Assembly: GCA_034522175.1 (NCBI GenBank)
Contig: JAXHLQ010000001.1
Span: forward strand, 62,001 to 126,000
From: JAIPDZ01 sp034522175
GTDB taxonomy: Bacteria > Desulfobacterota > DSM-4660 > Desulfatiglandales > Desulfatiglandaceae
DNA: 64,000 bases
Direction: 5' to 3'
Shown in pieces: positions 58,566 to 64,000 of this stretch. The translations under genes and the position numbers were made by a program. Positions within the stretch are counted from its first letter, which is position 1. Each line of letters starts with the position of its first letter. The notes under the pieces were generated by a model. The model was not told the origin of the DNA. It searched no databases and saw nothing but the letters and a program-made list of their open reading frames with translations.

Positions 58566-59522
58566 TTAAAATACATTCCTTATCAATATGATGAGATCGT
58601 CTTGGGTCCGAAACATCCGGTCCGGCCCGGCCGAACGCAGAAGATCCTGACGTGTATCGTCTTTTCCATATTCTCTCTCGTTCTGATCCAGCCCATAGGG
58701 GGATCCCCAGGCATCGACCTTGAACCTTTCCATACAGTCTTCCTCAGCCTTTGTCGCCTTACAGATCCTCCCTAAGGCAGAATTCCACGCGCCCACACAC
58801 GGATCTTGGGCGGCCAAGCTTTCTAGACTTTGGCCCTTCTCACATACACAGATAGAGCACCAACTCCCGGTAATTTCTACGAGGCTCTTTCTTGTCTTCT
58901 CTTTTGCCTCAACGGCCAGTTCTGCCAGACTATTTAGATTGGACAACGTTGCATCTTTCTTCTTATCTTCCATAAAAACAAAAAAACCCCAAAAACACGC
59001 GCCTACACTTCCCAAGGCCACCAGAAATAAAAGCAAAGCATATAACAGCCCCTTCCGATATCTGTCCATTTCGGTTTTCATCTGACTTTTTCGGATCCTT
59101 CGATAGACCTTTTTCAATGCCGCCAAAAGCTGACGCCCTGTTCGCTCCCAGGCGATGGACTCCTTCCCCGCGGTCTTTCTATCCTCTATGCTCTCCGTTC
59201 TGTCTCGAAAGTCATACATTAACAAAAGGAGAGAAGCGATCTTTTGATCCGGCAGACTGTTTATAAACGGCTCGATCTCTTCAATAGCCTGCGGTGGCCT
59301 CAGTTCGTAGATCAGCCCCGCCAGGTGAAAAAGATCCCAAGTATAATGCTTAAGCAAGACCAAGGCATCTTCAGGCCTGCAAATATAGTTTAAGCTGTTG
59401 ATGGATTCGCCTCTTGACTGGCATTGTTTAATAAAATCTCGGACCGTTTTCTTCCGGTCCTCCACGATTGTTTCTGCAGTTGTCAAATGGGGTTTCTTTA
59501 GCATGTCAATCCTAAAGGCCAA
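58566..59522 (-). CDS. Membrane protein with type II pseudopilin (GspG)-like C-terminus
   Basis: 318 residues. A helical cytoplasmic N-terminal part (about 1-165) is followed by one helix (GLLYALLLFLVALGSVGACF) and an extracytoplasmic domain. This ends with KVDAWGSPYGLDQNE and LLRSAGPDRMFRTQDDLIIL, the D-x-W-G-x-P-Y and S-x-G-P-D-x-x-x-x-T-x-D-D pattern of GspG pseudopilin calcium loops. No prepilin peptidase site at the helix. I do not recognise a named family; the pseudopilin-like piece may be a stand-alone module. Follows the GT2 gene by about 10 nt, same strand. Confidence 0.6.
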   Translation of the reverse strand: MAFRIDMLKKPHLTTAETIVEDRKKTVRDFIKQCQSRGESINSLNYICRPEDALVLLKHYTWDLFHLAGLIYELRPPQAIEEIEPFINSLPDQKIASLLLLMYDFRDRTESIEDRKTAGKESIAWERTGRQLLAALKKVYRRIRKSQMKTEMDRYRKGLLYALLLFLVALGSVGACFWGFFVFMEDKKKDATLSNLNSLAELAVEAKEKTRKSLVEITGSWCSICVCEKGQSLESLAAQDPCVGAWNSALGRICKATKAEEDCMERFKVDAWGSPYGLDQNEREYGKDDTRQDLLRSAGPDRMFRTQDDLIILIRNVF

Positions 59523-59532
59523 AAGTTTTTGT

Positions 59533-60516
59533 TCAAGGACATTTTTGAAAGTAGGAACTCACTTTTTCCGAGGCATCTTCAGTCGGGAAGATGTTGTCCT
59601 TAGGCGTCATATTCTCCAGGAGGCGGCGGTTCACGCTCAAGAGATCAGCCAGAAAGGCGACAACAATGGTTTGGAAGCCAATACCGATCAGGATGCTCGC
59701 CAGGATAAGGGATTGGACAAGACCAGATCCCGAACCAGTAAAATAGTACCATAGAAAACGTACGCCGACGATGGTTCCCATTAAAAAAAGGATGATCCCG
59801 ATTGTAAAGAAGAACCGAAAAGGCTTGTACACCACAAAAATCCGCAGAATGGTCACAATAGACTTGGTGATATAGGATGGAATGCTCCGGATGAGTCTGG
59901 ACGGACGCAAAAAAGGATTGGTCCGGATGGGGACCCACGTAATGGGGATCTGCTTCTGCCCGGCTTGAATGATCGTCTCAAGGGTATAGGTATAGTCATT
60001 AAATACATGGAGTTGCCTGGCCGCCCTTCGGGATATGGCGCGAAATCCGCTGGTGGCATCTGGAATGTCGGTCCTGCTGGCAAGACGCACCGCCCAACTC
60101 CCGAGGTTCTGAAGCCATTTTTTTATGAACGAAAAGTGCTCAATCTCCTTTATGGGCCTTGCACCCACCACTATCTCTGCCTTGCCGGTCAGTATGGGAG
60201 CGATCAGTTTAGGGATATCTTCAGCATTGTATTGATTGTCCGCATCCGTATTCACGATAATGTCTGCGTCTCGCTCAAGGCAGGCTTCAATGCCCGTCAT
60301 AAAAGCATTTGCCAGCCCCATATTCTTGGTATGCGAGATGCAATAATCCACCCCGTGTGCTTTCGCCACTTCAACCGTTTTGTCTGAGCTTCCGTCATCG
60401 ATGATGAGCCACTCCACCTTGTCCACCCCTTCCAAGGACCGCGGGAGGCATGCGAGAGTAGTGGGAAGCGTCTCTTCCTCATTATAACAAGGTATCTGTA
60501 TGATGAGCTTTTTCAT
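59533..60516 (-). CDS. Glycosyltransferase family 2 with two C-terminal membrane helices (GtrB/DPM1-like)
   Basis: 327 residues. KLIIQIPCYNEEETLPTTLA, WLIIDDGSSDKTVEVAKA, NMGLANAFMTGIEACLERDA, VNTDADNQYNAEDI (DxD) and ATSGFRAISRRAA are classic for polyprenyl-phosphate glycosyltransferases. Two helices (FFFTIGIILFLMGTIVGVRF, LVQSLILASILIGIGFQTIV) anchor it to the inner membrane. It would load a sugar on undecaprenyl phosphate for GtrA-assisted flipping and GT-C use. Frame intact. Confidence 0.92.
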   Translation of the reverse strand: MKKLIIQIPCYNEEETLPTTLACLPRSLEGVDKVEWLIIDDGSSDKTVEVAKAHGVDYCISHTKNMGLANAFMTGIEACLERDADIIVNTDADNQYNAEDIPKLIAPILTGKAEIVVGARPIKEIEHFSFIKKWLQNLGSWAVRLASRTDIPDATSGFRAISRRAARQLHVFNDYTYTLETIIQAGQKQIPITWVPIRTNPFLRPSRLIRSIPSYITKSIVTILRIFVVYKPFRFFFTIGIILFLMGTIVGVRFLWYYFTGSGSGLVQSLILASILIGIGFQTIVVAFLADLLSVNRRLLENMTPKDNIFPTEDASEKVSSYFQKCP

Positions 60517-60746
60517 AGCTATTCTCTATGCGTATCCACATGGCATCAATAATTATCAAATGGTATTATACTTCCCTTTGTGAAACGCAGATGGTTTGTG
60601 TATGCAGCATCGGGGCCAAGTCAAAGAAATTGGACCAACGGAGAAGACAGGAATCGGCGAGCACACCCAGGGAGTGCGGTTGGCGATGTTCGAGAATGGA
60701 CAAATGGCGACAGTTTAAAAGGTCGCAATTTTTAAGCAGGTCCATA

Positions 60747-61892
60747 TTACGCCACGCTTACCGGATCTTCCTTTCCACTGAAAATAAAATGCATCAACCG
60801 ATACCATGAGAATTTCTCTGCGGTTAGCCTCGAATTGGCTGTCAACTTGGTTAATGTCTCGGGCTTAAGACTACTGGATATGGCGTCCGCCAAAGCCTTC
60901 GCATTTTCTGGGGGCACAATACGCCCGTTCACCCCATCAATAACAACTTCCCCAAGACTACCTACATTCGTAGCGATAACAGGTTTACCAAACCCATAAG
61001 CGAGTTGGCAAATCCCACTTCCAGAGGCGGATCGATAGGGTTGGACCACAAGGTCTGCAGCAGAAAAATAAAGGCCAATTTCCTCGTTCGGGATATAGGC
61101 GTCAACCACGCGAACAGAATCGGAAATTCCCAAATTCTTAATAAGCCACATGTAATTGTCCTTGGCCTTCCAAAACTCACCCGCTATTCAGTAGCGTAAC
61201 ATCCCTGGTCCTGAGTACATCGGGCATCGCTCTGATAAGAATATCAAGCCCTTTGTAATCTCTCACAAACCCAAAAAAAAGCAAAACGTTCCCGCCAAGA
61301 CCAAGTTTATCTTTGGCCTTAGCCGATTCTTGAAACCCGCCAGCTTAGGGGAGCGTAGCTTGGGTGAAAGGCTGTGATAATCTTGGGACCAGCATTGAGA
61401 ATTTCACGGAGGTAATCACTTTCCTGCCTGGAGTGTGTCAGAATTCGATCCGCCCGGCTCAAAAGATATTGGGTCGCTTTGATTTTCCACCAGCTGGATT
61501 CGTGTTCAATAGCGTTGTGACAAATAAAGACCACTTCCGAAAGCGTCCTTTTCTTTATGACGGAAATAATTGTTAGAAATTGAGGGAACCAAAACACAAC
61601 CCACCAAGGCAGAACCAAAAACTCTGGCTGAAATTTGATAATTTTGTCTGCCGTAAGTATCCATGTGACCGGGTTTATGGAGTCGAGACAATAATCAACA
61701 CATTCCACACGCAACGCGTTCATGCTGAGGATCTCTGTCGCTCCTGCCGGGAAAGAGCCATTTGGGGTATTGCCTGGAAAAGGAAATAAATTGAACATTA
61801 TGCTCTTTTTGAAGCTCCCTGTATAGCAAGGTCGTATAATGGGCAATTCCACCCCTGTAAGGATAGGTCGGACCCAAGAGTGACACCTTCAT
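60747..61892 (-). pseudogene. Glycosyltransferase family 4, multiple frameshifts
   Basis: Pieces in three frames add up to a GT4 enzyme of about 380 residues. 61892 downward: KVSLLGPTYPYRGGIAHYTT. 61852-61319: LPWWVVFWFPQFLTIISVIK, VVFICHNAIEHESSWWK, LLSRADRILTHSRQESDYLR. 61318-61200: DKLGLGGNVLLFFGFVRDYK and GLDILIRAMPDVLR. 61151-60747: NLGISDSVRVVDAYIPNEEI, VVQPYRSASGSGICQLAYGF and GKPVIATNVGSLGEVV. Breaks fall near 61,750-61,850, 61,330 and 61,180. The donor-binding half lacks a clear EX7E Glu at the first position (SGSGIC). Either decayed or affected by sequence errors. Confidence 0.8.
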
Positions 61893-61918
61893 CGAAACAC
61901 ATCCATTAGCAATACTTT

Positions 61919-64000
61919 CTATTCAACTTTTTCAAAATCGATCTGGGTGATATAGACAGCAACATTCTTGTTGACATAACATCTCAATTCCAAATCATTG
62001 CATCTTGTTGATAATTCAAACTCCAGTTCAGCGATGTTTCTTTTTTGAAAGGACGGAAGTTGAAGGGGTTTGCTTTTGATCACATTTTTCCCTTTGTCAC
62101 ACACAACATCAACAAAGCCAATCCACCCTTTTAAGCTTTTAGGGGAATTCCAAAACCAGGAAACCTTATATCGGCCTGGCGGAACAGGAATGTAAGGGCC
62201 GTATAGCAACCAGCCGCGTTCACCGCCAGAAGTCACCAACCTCTTTTGATAATCCTTCACCCCTACTCTGGTTCCAAATCCTTGATCCGTGGGGTGATAA
62301 GTTAATTTTACTTTCCTAGAAACGGTTATAGTTGCATTGTAAATTCTTTTATAGAGTTTGCGTGGTTTGCCTAATTTACACTTTTCCAAATAATCCCCAC
62401 CAATATGAACACTTTTAATTAGTTTCCGATCTATAGAAGGATAAAATCCCAATAAATAAACGCCATTTTTAATTTTATTATCTTCAATCAACTTTATTCC
62501 TTTTTCAAAAAGTAAAATAACATTATAATCTAATATATAGGTTATTATTGATGCTAATTGGGCATTATTTGATAATAAGAAAACATTTTTATTCAAATTT
62601 CTTAAGTTGGCTTCCAATAAATTATAATTTTTTATAGATTCACTATATATAGATTTGAAAAAATAAGGCTTTGCCATCCAAAATGAATTGGCAAAATAAT
62701 AAGCTATAACAGCGGTTATTAATGATATCTTAGCAACTTTATTTAGCCTAATTGAATAAAACCAGTCAAGAAAAATGAATGAAAAGAAAATTACCAGAGG
62801 AATTACATGACTGACCCATCTTCTCGAAGCCCATATATGATCGGGCGCTATGTTTGGCTTCCAGGTAAAAATAAAAAATGTACTTATCCCGATAATCATG
62901 AGTGGAATCAAAGCAAAATAGTCCTTTTTGTTATTCGATGATTTCCACAAACCGAATATAAATAGCCCGAAGAGAACGGGCGTTAAATACCACGCCAATT
63001 CTTTTATATGTCTGGCATAGAACCAATATCCTAGGCGTGTCCAGATAAAATAATCAAAAATTACCCATATACCTATCAAGATTACCGCTATTTTAAGAAT
63101 AGCCGACAATATAAGTTCGCTCTTCCTCTCCAAAGGAAGAAGTTTTGTTGATAGGAAGTATACTATTAGCCCCAAAATAGGCGAACCATAATTCAACAAA
63201 ACTAATAGGTTAAGACCTCCTGCACGCCACAAATCATTCAGATAGGGGAAGGAATGCAAGTAGCCATCGATAAAACCTATACTACTGCCAACAAGGTACG
63301 AAATCGTAAGGGGCAGTGCCACTATTTTAAAATATTCCCTTTTAAACCCACAAAAAATTAAAACGCCGAAAATAATAAGAACATTTAACGAACCGTCTAA
63401 TCTATTAAGGATACTTAAGCCCAAAACTGATCCTGATATCACTGCCCATGTAAGAGAACGCCGTTCAAAGGAAATGATTAAGAAAAAAACCCCGGTAAAA
63501 AGAAGCGCTACGTTTAAAGTTTCAGTCAGAGTAATTCTTACATTCCAAATAAATGCAGCATTTAGACCCAATGCCAGCATGGCGAAAAGGGCGAAATAAA
63601 AGCCGACAAACCTTCTTGCAACCATAAAAAAGGACCAAAGTGCCACGACGGCAATTGCGCCATTGGCCCGGACCACACCTTCGATGCCTGCAATTTTATA
63701 GCCTATCGCTCCAAATGACGAAAATAGGTGCATAAACTGAGGAATGAGCTGGGCGGGATCATCACTGAGCCCTCTGTCAAAAGCGCTGTAAATGCCAGGG
63801 TACCCTAATTTTATGGCGTTCCCAAATTGGGCATGAAGTTCCCTCAATATCGGCAAATCTAAATCCAATCCACCTGACTTTGCTATATGTACAGCGTATA
63901 ACAAGTACAATCCCGGATCTCGTCCACCCAAAAGATAGTAGGTAGGAAATATGAAATAATATAACAATAAAATCCCAAGACTAGAATATAAAAAAACATA
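61919..64000 (-). CDS. GT-C (PMT-like) membrane glycosyltransferase, 5' end beyond window
   Basis: At least 690 residues; the frame is open to the window edge (the TTG at 63967 is not a credible start). The first loop YLLGGRDPGLYLLYAVHIAK has the acidic R-D-P motif of PMT/ArnT-like transferases. About eleven helices follow, then a C-terminal beta-rich domain (GWLLYGPYIPVPPGRYKVSW, IAELEFELSTRCNDLELRCY) that may be a carbohydrate-binding module. It would transfer a polyprenyl-linked sugar in the periplasm. AT-rich like the rest of this segment. Confidence 0.8.
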   Translation of the reverse strand, partial: YVFLYSSLGILLLYYFIFPTYYLLGGRDPGLYLLYAVHIAKSGGLDLDLPILRELHAQFGNAIKLGYPGIYSAFDRGLSDDPAQLIPQFMHLFSSFGAIGYKIAGIEGVVRANGAIAVVALWSFFMVARRFVGFYFALFAMLALGLNAAFIWNVRITLTETLNVALLFTGVFFLIISFERRSLTWAVISGSVLGLSILNRLDGSLNVLIIFGVLIFCGFKREYFKIVALPLTISYLVGSSIGFIDGYLHSFPYLNDLWRAGGLNLLVLLNYGSPILGLIVYFLSTKLLPLERKSELILSAILKIAVILIGIWVIFDYFIWTRLGYWFYARHIKELAWYLTPVLFGLFIFGLWKSSNNKKDYFALIPLMIIGISTFFIFTWKPNIAPDHIWASRRWVSHVIPLVIFFSFIFLDWFYSIRLNKVAKISLITAVIAYYFANSFWMAKPYFFKSIYSESIKNYNLLEANLRNLNKNVFLLSNNAQLASIITYILDYNVILLFEKGIKLIEDNKIKNGVYLLGFYPSIDRKLIKSVHIGGDYLEKCKLGKPRKLYKRIYNATITVSRKVKLTYHPTDQGFGTRVGVKDYQKRLVTSGGERGWLLYGPYIPVPPGRYKVSWFWNSPKSLKGWIGFVDVVCDKGKNVIKSKPLQLPSFQKRNIAELEFELSTRCNDLELRCYVNKNVAVYITQIDFEKVE

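Overview
The window is about 64 kb of a Gram-negative chromosome or contig, most plausibly from the Desulfobacterota (former Deltaproteobacteria). The hints are a thiolase next to a PLP aminotransferase, a complete Mla-type lipid transport cluster, LPS/O-antigen-like glycan genes and many assorted insertion sequences. The taxonomic call is inference. No rRNA, tRNA or CRISPR array was seen.

Region 1 (1-13.4 kb, visibly GC-richer) is housekeeping-like. It holds a thiolase cut by the window edge, a class I/II aminotransferase, a YdcZ-type membrane protein, and a DegT/DnrJ aminotransferase whose reading frame is joined to a PIN domain and preceded by a small antitoxin-like gene. A long minus-strand run follows: a GAF-GAF histidine kinase, a cNMP-PAS-membrane sensor, MlaE (with STAS), MlaF, MlaD and an ABC-auxiliary lipoprotein. 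A ComEA-like secreted HhH protein with a clear terminator closes this part.

Region 2 (13.4-21.3 kb) contains a polytopic membrane protein split by an IS4-family element that carries an extra HARE-HTH gene. Next to it lie two tandem, near-identical-ended secreted proteins: propeller-like repeats, an SGNH hydrolase, Fn3-like repeats and a C-terminal cap.

Region 3 (21.3-64 kb, mostly AT-richer) is a large surface-glycan locus. It has an acyltransferase, a methyltransferase, a NodB-like deacetylase, a CysE-like acetyltransferase, many GT2 and GT4 glycosyltransferases, a Wzx-type flippase, a UDP-galactopyranose-mutase-like flavoprotein, at least six GT-C polyprenyl-phosphate-sugar transferases, SGNH and GH-A hydrolases, a radical SAM enzyme, a HAD-UbiA fusion like decaprenyl-phosphate phosphoribosyltransferase, GtrA, and DUF362. 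Together they could build, flip, decorate and trim a surface polysaccharide or glycolipid, with polyprenyl-linked sugars as donors for the GT-C enzymes. The locus is riddled with mobile DNA: IS1634, ISKra4 (with exact 9-bp target duplication, splitting a GT-C gene that rejoins perfectly), IS1380 and ISNCY relics, a 654-bp element with perfect 26-bp ends, and a 285-bp MITE.

Two window-wide peculiarities stand out. About a dozen genes are broken by single-base frameshifts, which may be sequence errors or decay. Arrays of degenerate 7-nt repeats occur at four sites, one of them in frame inside the DegT gene.
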